From Salinibacillus kushneri (GTDB taxonomy: Bacteria > Bacillota > Bacilli > Bacillales > Alkalibacillaceae): a stretch of DNA of 64,000 nt. Positions 56,391 through 64,000 of the stretch are shown piece after piece (within the stretch, counting starts at the first letter, position 1; every line of letters starts with the position of its first letter). Under the pieces are notes generated by a model. It saw nothing but the letters and a program-made list of their open reading frames with translations, was not told the origin of the DNA and did not search any database. The position numbers and the translations under genes were made by a program. The stretch covers positions 248,001 to 312,000 of the forward strand of contig NZ_FOHJ01000004.1 in the NCBI RefSeq assembly GCF_900111405.1, read 5' to 3'.

Positions 56391-56864
56391 TTAATTAAAT
56401 GTAACAGCTAAATGTGCTTTGGCTATTTGGTCGAAAGGAATCTCTACATTTTTCGTTCTTGTTTTCACTTGTACTTCCAAATTTACGATGTCATTTTCAA
56501 AAGAACGGAGCTTTCCTTCAAATTCTTTTTCACCATCAATAGCCTTATATACTTTCACGTAGATATTTTCACCTACATGATCGACAAAGTCCTTCTTCTT
56601 CTTTAGAGGTCTTTCTACTCCTGGTGATGATACTTCTAAGTAATATGGATCTTTAATAGGCTCCACTTCATCTAACTTTTCACTTAAAGCCTCACTTACT
56701 TTGCCGCATTCTTCTATATCCACACCGCCTTCTTTATCGACATAAACACGCAAGAACCAGTTTTTACCTTCCTTCACGAATTCAGTGTCTACAAGTTCCA
56801 AATTCATGTCGTCTAAAATGGGTTGAACGAGCTCTTCTGTTGTGTCTGTTACCTTTTTTCCCAT
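56391..56864 (-). CDS. rimP: RimP, 30S maturation factor
   Basis: 157 residues (B. subtilis YlxS 156). The conserved [24 protein letters not shown] and [14 protein letters not shown] are present, with a C-terminal Sm-like domain. The start MGKKVTDTT at 56864 follows AAAGGAG by 8 nt; the in-frame GTG three codons earlier is too close to it. First gene of the rimP-nusA-ylxR-ylxQ-infB-ylxP-rbfA-truB-ribF run. Confidence 0.95.
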   Translation of the reverse strand: MGKKVTDTTEELVQPILDDMNLELVDTEFVKEGKNWFLRVYVDKEGGVDIEECGKVSEALSEKLDEVEPIKDPYYLEVSSPGVERPLKKKKDFVDHVGENIYVKVYKAIDGEKEFEGKLRSFENDIVNLEVQVKTRTKNVEIPFDQIAKAHLAVTFN

Positions 56865-56929
56865 TTTGATCACTCCTTTAGCGTTTATGTAGAATTCCCC
56901 CTGGCACTTAGCTCTTAATAGCTCAATGG

Positions 56930-56964
56930 ACGATAAAATTCCCTGCCATTAAAGCAGGGAATTT
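56930..56964 (-). terminator. Hairpin upstream of rimP (terminator-like)
   Basis: Perfect 11-bp stem AAATTCCCTGC / GCAGGGAATTT with a 7-nt loop, followed by TATCG on the minus strand. It may be a second polC terminator or an attenuator of the rimP operon. Confidence 0.5.
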
Positions 56965-57087
56965 ACTAGAGCCATTTGCACAACATAACAAAAACGGAAG
57001 GGCTTAAAACGCTCTTAAACAAAAATGGAGGTTTATAAGACCTGATTTATACTTTATTTTTCTAAATAAAGTAATTTCCATCCAAGT

Positions 57088-57120
57088 AATAGGAAAGAGT
57101 GGGGTTCCCCACTCTTTATC
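57088..57120 (-). terminator. polC terminator
   Basis: Minus-strand perfect stem AAAGAGTGGGG / CCCCACTCTTT with minimal loop. The following tail is only weakly T-rich. Confidence 0.6.
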
Positions 57121-57185
57121 CTCACTTCGTATCCTTTGTTATACCAACAAAAATATACCATAACTTCATAAACTTTGCAAACGTA

Positions 57186-60100
57186 TTAAAATAGGGATAA
57201 CTGATTGGCATCAGGTAATCCTTCTAAACAACCATGATCATCTAAATATTCGAGAACCGTTTTAGAGATACGACTTCTTTCGCGTAAGTCTTCTTTGGAT
57301 AGGAATTCGCCATCTTCACGGACTTTCTGAATGTTTAATGCAGCATTTGTACCGAGTCCATCAATGGCATTAAAAGGTGGTATTAATGTATCTCCATCCA
57401 CAAGGAAATCCTTTGCATCAGAACGATACAAATCTACTTTTTGGAATGAAAATCCTCTTTCATTCATCTCTAACGCCACCTCAAGCACGGTTAACAAGCT
57501 TTTTTCTTTTGGAGAAGCGTCATTTCCTTTGTTCATGATTTCTTCAATCCGCTTTCGAATGGCCTGACTGCCTTTAATCATAGTATCCAGTTCGAAATCA
57601 CTGGCCCGCACACTGAAATAGGCCGCATAAAAGTAAATAGGGTAATGAACTTTAAAATAAGCAATTCGTATCGCCATGAGTACATATGCAGCTGCGTGAG
57701 CTTTCGGGAACATGTACTTAATTTTTTTACAGGATTCAATATACCAATCAGGTACATCATGCTTTTTCATTTCTTCAATCCATTCATCCTGTAGTCCTTT
57801 CCCTTTACGCACAAATTCCATAATCTTAAATGCCAGGGAAGCTTCTAAGCCTTTATGAAGTAAATAAACCATAATGTCATCCCGACAGCCAATAACCTCA
57901 GGTAACGTACAAATTCCTTTGTTAATCAGTTCCTGCGCATTTCCAAGCCAAACATCTGTACCATGAGATAATCCGGATATCATAACGAGTTCGGCAAATG
58001 TAGATGGTTTTGTATCTTCCAGCATTTGTCGAACAAATCTTGTACCAAATTCCGGCACCCCTAATGTTCCAGTTTTACACATGATTTGGTCCGCATCAAC
58101 CCCAAGCGATTCAGGACCACTGAAAATTTTCATCACTTCAGAGTCATCAGTAGGTACATCTTGAGGGTCAATTCCGGTTAAATCCTGCAGCATACGTATG
58201 ACGGTCGGATCATCGTGTCCAAGTATATCCAGCTTAAGCAAATTATCATGAATAGAATGGAAATCAAAGTGAGTCGTTCTCCACTCTGAGCTCCGATCAT
58301 CTGCTGGATACTGAATGGGTGTGAAGTCGTAAATATCTTTATCATCCGGAACCACGATAATGCCACCTGGATGCTGTCCAGTTGTTCGTTTTACACCTGT
58401 ACATCCCTGAACTAGACGATCAACCTCAGTCTGTTTATAAGTAATATCATGATCAGATGCATATCCTTTCACATAGCCATAGGCCGTTTTATCAGCTACC
58501 GTACCTATAGTTCCAGCACGATAAACCTTATCCTCACCAAATAGTACTTTTGTATAGTTATGAGCACGTGGCTGATATTCTCCTGAAAAGTTCAAATCAA
58601 TATCAGGAACTTTATCTCCTTTAAAACCTAAGAACGTTTCAAACGGTATGTCCTGTCCATCTTTATTTAATCGTGTACCACATTGTGGACAATCCTTTTC
58701 TGCCAAATCAAAACCAGAACCAACTGATCCATCATCAAAAAACTCAGAATGCTGACAATTAGGACATACATAGTGAGGTGGCAGAGGATTAACTTCTGTG
58801 ATTTCTGACATCGTTGCTACTAATGATGACCCAACAGATCCCCTTGAACCAACTAAATAACCATCATCCAACGACTTTTTAACTAGTTTATGTGAAATGA
58901 GATAGATAACCGCAAAGCCATTACCTATGATACTATCAAGCTCTTTATCCAGACGTTTTTCGACTATCTCTGGCAGTGGATCACCGTAAATACTTTTGGC
59001 ACGACCATAGCTCATATTTCGCATTTCATCTTCTGCGCCATCAATATTTGGTGTATATAAATCCTCTTTAACTGGTTTAATGTTCTCAATCCAGTCACTA
59101 ATTTTTTGTGTGTTTTGAACGACAAGCTCAAAAGCCTTATCTTCACCTAAAAAGGCTAAATCCTCCACCATTTCATTTGTTGTTTTGAAATAAACATCAG
59201 GTAGTGTCTGACGATTTAACGGATTTCCACTTTGAGATGCAATGAGAATCTGACGGTACACTTTTTCATGTTTTTCAATGTAGTGAGTGTTTCCAGTGGC
59301 AACAACAGGCTTGTCTAATTTGTCCCCAAGCTCTACTAGATTCTTTAAAATATCGTGTAAATCATGTTCATCCCGAACAAGCTCTTTTTCGATTAAATGA
59401 GCATAATTAGAAGGCGGCTGTATTTCAATATAATCATAAAAAGCTGCAACGTTTTCTGCTTCTTCTTTAGACTTCTGCATCATCGTCTCGAACAGTTCAC
59501 CCTTATCACAGCCTGAACCTATTAAAATCCCCTCACGATATTTTTGCAGCTTTGAACGGGGAATTCGTGGAACCCGGTAAAAATAATCAATATGTGAATG
59601 GGATACTAACTTATATAAGTTCTTTAACCCTTCCTGATTTTGTGCTAATAACGTTACATGAAATGGTCTTGAACGCTGATAAGCATTCCCCTCTCCCATG
59701 TGGTTATTAAGCTGATTATGATTGGAAATGTCCTTTTTAAAGCATTCTTGAACCAGCTTCCAGAGTAAGTAACCCGTAGCTTCTGCATCATAGATTGCTC
59801 GGTGATGTTGGGTTAATTCAATGTTAAACTGTTTACATAACGTATTTAGACGGTGATTTTTTAAATTAGGAAGTAAAAATCTTGCAAGTTCAAGGGTATC
59901 AATAACTGGATTTGAAGCCTTTTCTTTCCCAATTTTCTTAAGCCCAGCATTTAAAAAACCCATATCGAAACTGGCATTATGAGCAACCAAAATGGAATCA
60001 CCCATCCAGGTATGAAAGTCTTCTAATACTTCATCCACTTCAGGTGCGTCCTGAACCATATCATCCGTAATTCCTGTTAATTCAGTAGTGGTTTCACTTA

Positions 60101-61478
60101 ACGGATGATGGGGATTGGCAAAGGCTTCAAATCGATCAACAATTTCACCATTTTTCACTTTTACGGCAGCAAGTTCAATAATGGTATCATAGACGGCCGA
60201 TAAACCAGTTGTTTCGACGTCATAAACAACATACTCTGCATCTTCTAAAGAACGGTCCTGTTCATTATAAGCAATGGGAACTCCGTCATCGACTACATTA
60301 GCTTCAACACCGTATAGAACTTTAATGTTGTGCTTTTCTCCTGCAGCATAAGCTTCAGGAAATGACTGGACAACGGCGTGATCAGTTATGGCAACAGCTG
60401 GATGCTGCCACTTTGCTGCGGTTTCAATCAACCGGGAAGCCGATACAGGAGCATCCATTTGACTCATCATGGTATGGGCATGTAGTTCTACGCGTTTTTT
60501 ATCCTCTGGGGCATTATCTGAACGAACCGTTTTTTGGATCTCGTTAATATCGCGTCCCATCATCGTAAGTTCGTTTGTAAAGGTGTCCGTTTGAATACTT
60601 CCTCTTGCACGTACCCACATACCTTTTTTGAACTGTTTAAACTTATCCTGATCACTCTCACCGTTTGAAAACATTTTAATCGTAATAGAATCCGTATAAT
60701 CTGTTACTTTGGCAATCAACAGATGACGACCCGATCGAAGCTCACGAATCTCAACATCAAAAACATAACCTTCAATCGCTATTCTTCGTTCCTCTTCAAT
60801 AATAGCCTTCATTCCAATCGGTTCTTCCTGAATAGGATAACCAATCATAAATGGCTCATCGCTTTTTTCTTCACTTTGTTTTCTTGCTCTTTCTTCCTTA
60901 TCTTTCACAGCTTTTTGTATCAAGGTTTTATCTTCCTGCTGTCTCATCTCCATAAAACGCTTCCGGTCTTCTTCGGATTCTTTAGCATCGACTTGGATTT
61001 GCAACGGCGAACAGCCAATTTTCATACAAAAGTCTTGTAAAGGGCCTTGTAAACGTTTTTTAATGGCTTGTGATTCAGCCTCATTCCGAGCTGTTATCGT
61101 TAATTTGTTACCAGAGACTTCCGGAGTTTGTTCATAAAGATTATCTTTATAAGCTGGTAATAAATCAGGTATAGATTGAATAAAGACTGTCCAATATTCA
61201 CCTAGATGCTCTTCCTTAAATTCCTTATTATCACTCTTTAGTATAAAATCTACAGAAGCGATATGATCAAAAGCTTCATGTATTTTGGTTTCAAATAGCT
61301 GGAATACGTCTGGGGGCAACAAATCCTGAATATGAAACGTAAAACGCCATTTTTTCTCCTTCTTAAAAACAGTTAATTTCTCTAAGGAGGCTTCTTGAAA
61401 ATAGGTATTTATGATGTCATTAGGTAATTGAATTTGCTCCAGTAATATATCCATTTTTTCACGGTTGGTGACCGTCAT
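57186..61478 (-). CDS. polC: PolC, replicative DNA polymerase III alpha (Gram-positive type)
   Basis: 1430 residues (B. subtilis 1437). The main chromosomal replicase with built-in proofreading. N-terminal domain (1-215), OB fold (about 230-320), PHP domain interrupted by a DnaQ-like exonuclease (about 415-590; [30 protein letters not shown]), polymerase core with a zinc motif ([10 protein letters not shown] ... CPQCG), catalytic [29 protein letters not shown], ending NQLSLF, the clamp-binding peptide. The start MTVTNREK at 61478 follows GGGAGG by 7 nt. Confidence 0.98.
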   Translation of the reverse strand: MTVTNREKMDILLEQIQLPNDIINTYFQEASLEKLTVFKKEKKWRFTFHIQDLLPPDVFQLFETKIHEAFDHIASVDFILKSDNKEFKEEHLGEYWTVFIQSIPDLLPAYKDNLYEQTPEVSGNKLTITARNEAESQAIKKRLQGPLQDFCMKIGCSPLQIQVDAKESEEDRKRFMEMRQQEDKTLIQKAVKDKEERARKQSEEKSDEPFMIGYPIQEEPIGMKAIIEEERRIAIEGYVFDVEIRELRSGRHLLIAKVTDYTDSITIKMFSNGESDQDKFKQFKKGMWVRARGSIQTDTFTNELTMMGRDINEIQKTVRSDNAPEDKKRVELHAHTMMSQMDAPVSASRLIETAAKWQHPAVAITDHAVVQSFPEAYAAGEKHNIKVLYGVEANVVDDGVPIAYNEQDRSLEDAEYVVYDVETTGLSAVYDTIIELAAVKVKNGEIVDRFEAFANPHHPLSETTTELTGITDDMVQDAPEVDEVLEDFHTWMGDSILVAHNASFDMGFLNAGLKKIGKEKASNPVIDTLELARFLLPNLKNHRLNTLCKQFNIELTQHHRAIYDAEATGYLLWKLVQECFKKDISNHNQLNNHMGEGNAYQRSRPFHVTLLAQNQEGLKNLYKLVSHSHIDYFYRVPRIPRSKLQKYREGILIGSGCDKGELFETMMQKSKEEAENVAAFYDYIEIQPPSNYAHLIEKELVRDEHDLHDILKNLVELGDKLDKPVVATGNTHYIEKHEKVYRQILIASQSGNPLNRQTLPDVYFKTTNEMVEDLAFLGEDKAFELVVQNTQKISDWIENIKPVKEDLYTPNIDGAEDEMRNMSYGRAKSIYGDPLPEIVEKRLDKELDSIIGNGFAVIYLISHKLVKKSLDDGYLVGSRGSVGSSLVATMSEITEVNPLPPHYVCPNCQHSEFFDDGSVGSGFDLAEKDCPQCGTRLNKDGQDIPFETFLGFKGDKVPDIDLNFSGEYQPRAHNYTKVLFGEDKVYRAGTIGTVADKTAYGYVKGYASDHDITYKQTEVDRLVQGCTGVKRTTGQHPGGIIVVPDDKDIYDFTPIQYPADDRSSEWRTTHFDFHSIHDNLLKLDILGHDDPTVIRMLQDLTGIDPQDVPTDDSEVMKIFSGPESLGVDADQIMCKTGTLGVPEFGTRFVRQMLEDTKPSTFAELVMISGLSHGTDVWLGNAQELINKGICTLPEVIGCRDDIMVYLLHKGLEASLAFKIMEFVRKGKGLQDEWIEEMKKHDVPDWYIESCKKIKYMFPKAHAAAYVLMAIRIAYFKVHYPIYFYAAYFSVRASDFELDTMIKGSQAIRKRIEEIMNKGNDASPKEKSLLTVLEVALEMNERGFSFQKVDLYRSDAKDFLVDGDTLIPPFNAIDGLGTNAALNIQKVREDGEFLSKEDLRERSRISKTVLEYLDDHGCLEGLPDANQLSLF

Positions 61479-61499
61479 AATCAAACCTCCCCTTTATAA

Positions 61500-61537
61500 A
61501 CTGGAAAGCCCCTGTCGAATTTGGATGACAAGGGCTC
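61500..61537 (-). terminator. proS terminator
   Basis: Minus-strand stem AGCCCTTGTC / GACAGGGGCT with one mismatch, followed by TTCCAG. Weak T-tail. Confidence 0.6.
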
Positions 61538-61552
61538 AAAAAATGTTCTATT

Positions 61553-63262
61553 CTATTTTACCTCACTCATGAAAGAACGTACAGTATCAATAATATCAGA
61601 TTTATAAATATCCTGCTGATCTCCGGATTGACGATATTTAAGCTCTGCGAAGCCTTCATCCGCACGCTTTCCAACAGTTATTCTAAGTGGAATTCCCACG
61701 AGGTCACTGTCTGCAAATTTAACACCTGCGCGTTCTTTTCGATCATCAAATAAAACTTCAATACCGGCTTTTTTCAATGTTTCATAAATTTCCTCAGCAA
61801 GCTCTTTTTGCTCATCCTTTTTCATGTTTAAAGCAAGAAGATGGACCTGATATGGAGCCACTTGAACAGGCCATGTGATTCCATGATCGTCATGATACTG
61901 TTCAACAATAGCAGCTAACGTCCTGGAAACTCCTATACCATAGCAACCCATAATGAACGGATTCGCTTTTCCATTTTGATCTAAGTAGGAGGCATCCATT
62001 TTCTCAGAATAGAACTTTCCTAATTTAAATACATGACCTACTTCAATCCCTCTGGCAAACTTTATCATTCCTTTACCATCAGGAGATGGATCCCCTTCTT
62101 GAATAAAACGTAAATCTGCATATTCTTTCACCATAAAATCCCGTTCAGGGTTTACATTAATATAGTGATAGCCATCTTCATTAGCCCCGCAAGAAACATT
62201 TACCACAGATTGAACAGCATAATCAGCTATAATGTCTACATTTTCTGGTACACCTATAGGACCTAATGATCCAAACCCTGCGTTCATGGCTTGCTTTGTT
62301 TCTTCTTCACTTGCTAAATCAACGATACTAGCGTCATATAAATTTTTTAATTTTACATCATTTACTTCATGATCCCCACGCGTAATAACTAAAACTAGCT
62401 GCTCGTCCACTTTAAACATAAGAGCCTTCAAGCCCTTATCCAGTGAATGTCCTAAATAATGAGCTACGTCTTCCATCGTTTTTTGATTTGGTGTTTCAAC
62501 CTTTTGTAATTCTTTTGCTTCTTCATTTGAGGGTTCATATTTTGTAATGACAGGTGCCATTTCAATATTCGCAGCATAATCAGATGTATCAGAATAGGCA
62601 ATCACATCTTCCCCTACATCTGATAAAACCATAAATTCATGGGTATCCTTTCCTCCCATAGCACCTGAATCAGCAATAACAGCACGGAAATCCAATCCAC
62701 AACGAGTAAAAATGTTACGATAAGCATTAAATATTGTTTCATAGGTTTTATCTAAGCTGTCAAAGCTATCATGGAAGGAATAGGCGTCCTTCATTAGAAA
62801 TTCACGCCCTCTTAGCAATCCGAACCGGGGTCTTTTTTCATCTCTAAATTTTGATTGAATTTGATAGACCGTTAAAGGTAACTTTTTGTAACTTTTCACT
62901 TCATCTCGAATTATACTGGTAATAACCTCTTCATGAGTGGCACCTAAAGCAAATTCCCGACTATGACGGTCATCAATTCGCATTAGTTCGAGACCATATG
63001 TCTGCCAACGGCCCGATTCCTTCCACAACTCAGATGGCTGTAAAGCAGGCATAAGAATTTCGGTAGCACCAGCTTCATCCATTTCTTCTCGTACGATTTG
63101 TTCTACCTTTCTTAAAACACGATTCCCTAATGGTAAAAAGCTGTACAGACCTGAAGCAATTTGTCTCATATATCCAGCTCTCACAAGCAATTGATGACTT
63201 TTAATCTCAGCATCAGTTGGATTCTCTTTTAAAGTAGGTAATAGCAAGTTACTTTGTTTCAT
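61553..63262 (-). CDS. proS: Prolyl-tRNA synthetase (bacterial type with editing domain)
   Basis: 569 residues. Class II synthetase: motif 2 region ([26 protein letters not shown] in parts), motif 3 ([22 protein letters not shown]), the inserted YbaK-type editing domain (about 230-390) and C-terminal anticodon-binding domain ([41 protein letters not shown]). The start [11 protein letters not shown] at 63262 follows GAGGTG by 7 nt; the ATG two codons earlier is too close. No T-box was seen in the 72-nt upstream gap. Confidence 0.97.
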   Translation of the reverse strand: MKQSNLLLPTLKENPTDAEIKSHQLLVRAGYMRQIASGLYSFLPLGNRVLRKVEQIVREEMDEAGATEILMPALQPSELWKESGRWQTYGLELMRIDDRHSREFALGATHEEVITSIIRDEVKSYKKLPLTVYQIQSKFRDEKRPRFGLLRGREFLMKDAYSFHDSFDSLDKTYETIFNAYRNIFTRCGLDFRAVIADSGAMGGKDTHEFMVLSDVGEDVIAYSDTSDYAANIEMAPVITKYEPSNEEAKELQKVETPNQKTMEDVAHYLGHSLDKGLKALMFKVDEQLVLVITRGDHEVNDVKLKNLYDASIVDLASEEETKQAMNAGFGSLGPIGVPENVDIIADYAVQSVVNVSCGANEDGYHYINVNPERDFMVKEYADLRFIQEGDPSPDGKGMIKFARGIEVGHVFKLGKFYSEKMDASYLDQNGKANPFIMGCYGIGVSRTLAAIVEQYHDDHGITWPVQVAPYQVHLLALNMKKDEQKELAEEIYETLKKAGIEVLFDDRKERAGVKFADSDLVGIPLRITVGKRADEGFAELKYRQSGDQQDIYKSDIIDTVRSFMSEVK

Positions 63263-63334
63263 AATCATGCACCTCGATTTTCTATTCTAAAAAGATTCGA
63301 ATTTTTGTTCAATCTATGGGTGCCATCGAAATCA

Positions 63335-64000
63335 CTAAGGAGTGAATAATCGTTGGATATCATTCCATGTTACAACAATCATGAGTAACATAAGGAGTGC
63401 GAATCCGAGAAAATGGACAATCCCTTCTTTTTGAGGATCAATTGGTTTACCTCGAACGGCTTCATATCCTATAAATATCAGGCGTCCTCCGTCAAGTGCC
63501 GGAAGCGGTAATAGATTGATGATTCCTAAGTTTACGCTTAACATCGCTGTCCAGGTTAAGAATGTATAAAAACCTGTTTGTACAGCCTGGTCTGTCACAT
63601 CATAAATTCCCACAGGACCGGCAAGGCTGTCAATCGATAACTGGCCTGTAACTAATTGACCAACACTTGTTAAAATAAGTGTTGACAGTTCATAAGTTTC
63701 TGTAAAACCAAATTTCACAATTTCACCTGGTGAGTGCTCAAATGCCTGTCGAACCCCAATTTGACCAATTTCTTTTCCTTGCTCTTCAATCGCATCAGGC
63801 GTGATAGGAACGCTCATAACTTCCCCATTTCGGTCAACCATTAATTCAACTTCTTCATTCGGATGCTCTTGAATTTCCATAACGAAATCCACCCACGTAT
63901 CTATGGACTGATTATCCACCTGTAAAATACGGTCCCCTTGTTGCAAACCTGACTCAGCTGCAGGATAATTTTCGCTAATCTCTCCAAGCTGCGCTTCCTC
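63335..64000 (-). CDS. rseP: RseP/RasP site-2 metalloprotease, 5' part outside window
   Basis: The C-terminal 221 residues are present; the frame is open to the window edge. A PDZ domain (about the first 75 visible residues; AAESGLQQGDRILQVDNQSID) is followed by membrane segments, with LLPLPALDGGRLIFIGYEAVRGKPI carrying the second site-2-protease motif (LDG). The HExxH motif must lie beyond 64000. RasP cleaves anti-sigma factors such as RsiW and signal-peptide remnants. Order rseP-proS-polC matches B. subtilis. Confidence 0.95.
   Translation of the reverse strand, partial: EEAQLGEISENYPAAESGLQQGDRILQVDNQSIDTWVDFVMEIQEHPNEEVELMVDRNGEVMSVPITPDAIEEQGKEIGQIGVRQAFEHSPGEIVKFGFTETYELSTLILTSVGQLVTGQLSIDSLAGPVGIYDVTDQAVQTGFYTFLTWTAMLSVNLGIINLLPLPALDGGRLIFIGYEAVRGKPIDPQKEGIVHFLGFALLMLLMIVVTWNDIQRLFTP

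Larger units (their letters stand above)
56865..57185. other. 321-nt gap between rimP and polC
   Basis: Contains two hairpins (57094-57117 and 56936-56964) and presumably the promoter and leader of the rimP-nusA-infB operon, which I could not locate with confidence. No ORF is supported. Confidence 0.55.

Noticed and set aside
63263-63334. Possible T-box leader before proS
   Set aside because: The gap is only 72 nt, too short for a T-box, and shows no specifier or antiterminator features.

Overview
The window is a chromosomal segment of an AT-rich, endospore-forming member of the Bacillaceae. Gene content and order follow the Bacillus subtilis region that runs from yneB/lexA and glnRA through hfq-mutSL, cotE, recA, spoIIIE, the dap/dpa operon and infB to polC-proS-rseP. 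Spore genes are spread throughout (spoVK, cotE, spoVS, spoIIIE, dpaAB, ymxH), so the host almost certainly sporulates. Protein divergence from B. subtilis and the repeats described below suggest a relative in the Virgibacillus/Oceanobacillus/Halobacillus neighbourhood; that placement is inference. No prophage, insertion sequence, CRISPR array, rRNA or tRNA was seen.

Nearly every gene is on the minus strand. The plus-strand exceptions are lexA, a doubtful 44-codon ORF after it, and a sugar-epimerase-like gene at 17.2 kb.

Layout: (1) 1-0.9 kb, a LexA-controlled unit holding a 30-residue membrane peptide and the resolvase-like gene yneB, divergent from lexA. (2) 1.9-3.7 kb, glnRA under a GlnR-type operator. 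(3) 3.75-13.3 kb, ynbB-hflX-spoVK, hfq-miaA and mutL-mutS. (4) 13.5-16.6 kb, cotE, ymcA, miaB. (5) 16.7-21.9 kb, an accessory block: a DUF393 protein, the epimerase, a 2-oxoacid:ferredoxin oxidoreductase (korAB) and a dipeptidase. (6) 22-31 kb, spoVS, ymdB, rny, recA, cinA, pgsA, ymfM, ymfK and ymfJ. (7) 31-39 kb, ymfI-ymfH-ymfF, ymfC, spoIIIE, tepA-ylzJ. (8) 39.3-46.9 kb, asd-dapG-dapA and dpaAB (diaminopimelate and dipicolinate synthesis), then ymxH, mlpA, ylxY. (9) 47-57 kb, pnp, rpsO and the translation/transcription cluster ribF-truB-rbfA-ylxP-infB-ylxQ-ylxR-nusA-rimP. (10) 57-64 kb, polC, proS and the 3' part of rseP.

The genes themselves are largely a conserved core. The less ordinary material is between them: a family of long composite hairpin repeats (near 7.3, 30.3 and 47.0 kb) whose stems differ by paired, compensatory changes between copies; a separate GAAGGACA hairpin cluster at 30.5 kb; the very short SOS peptide gene; and several readable control sites (three LexA boxes at lexA, one at recA, a GlnR/TnrA box, and candidate sigma-H and sigma-K promoters).
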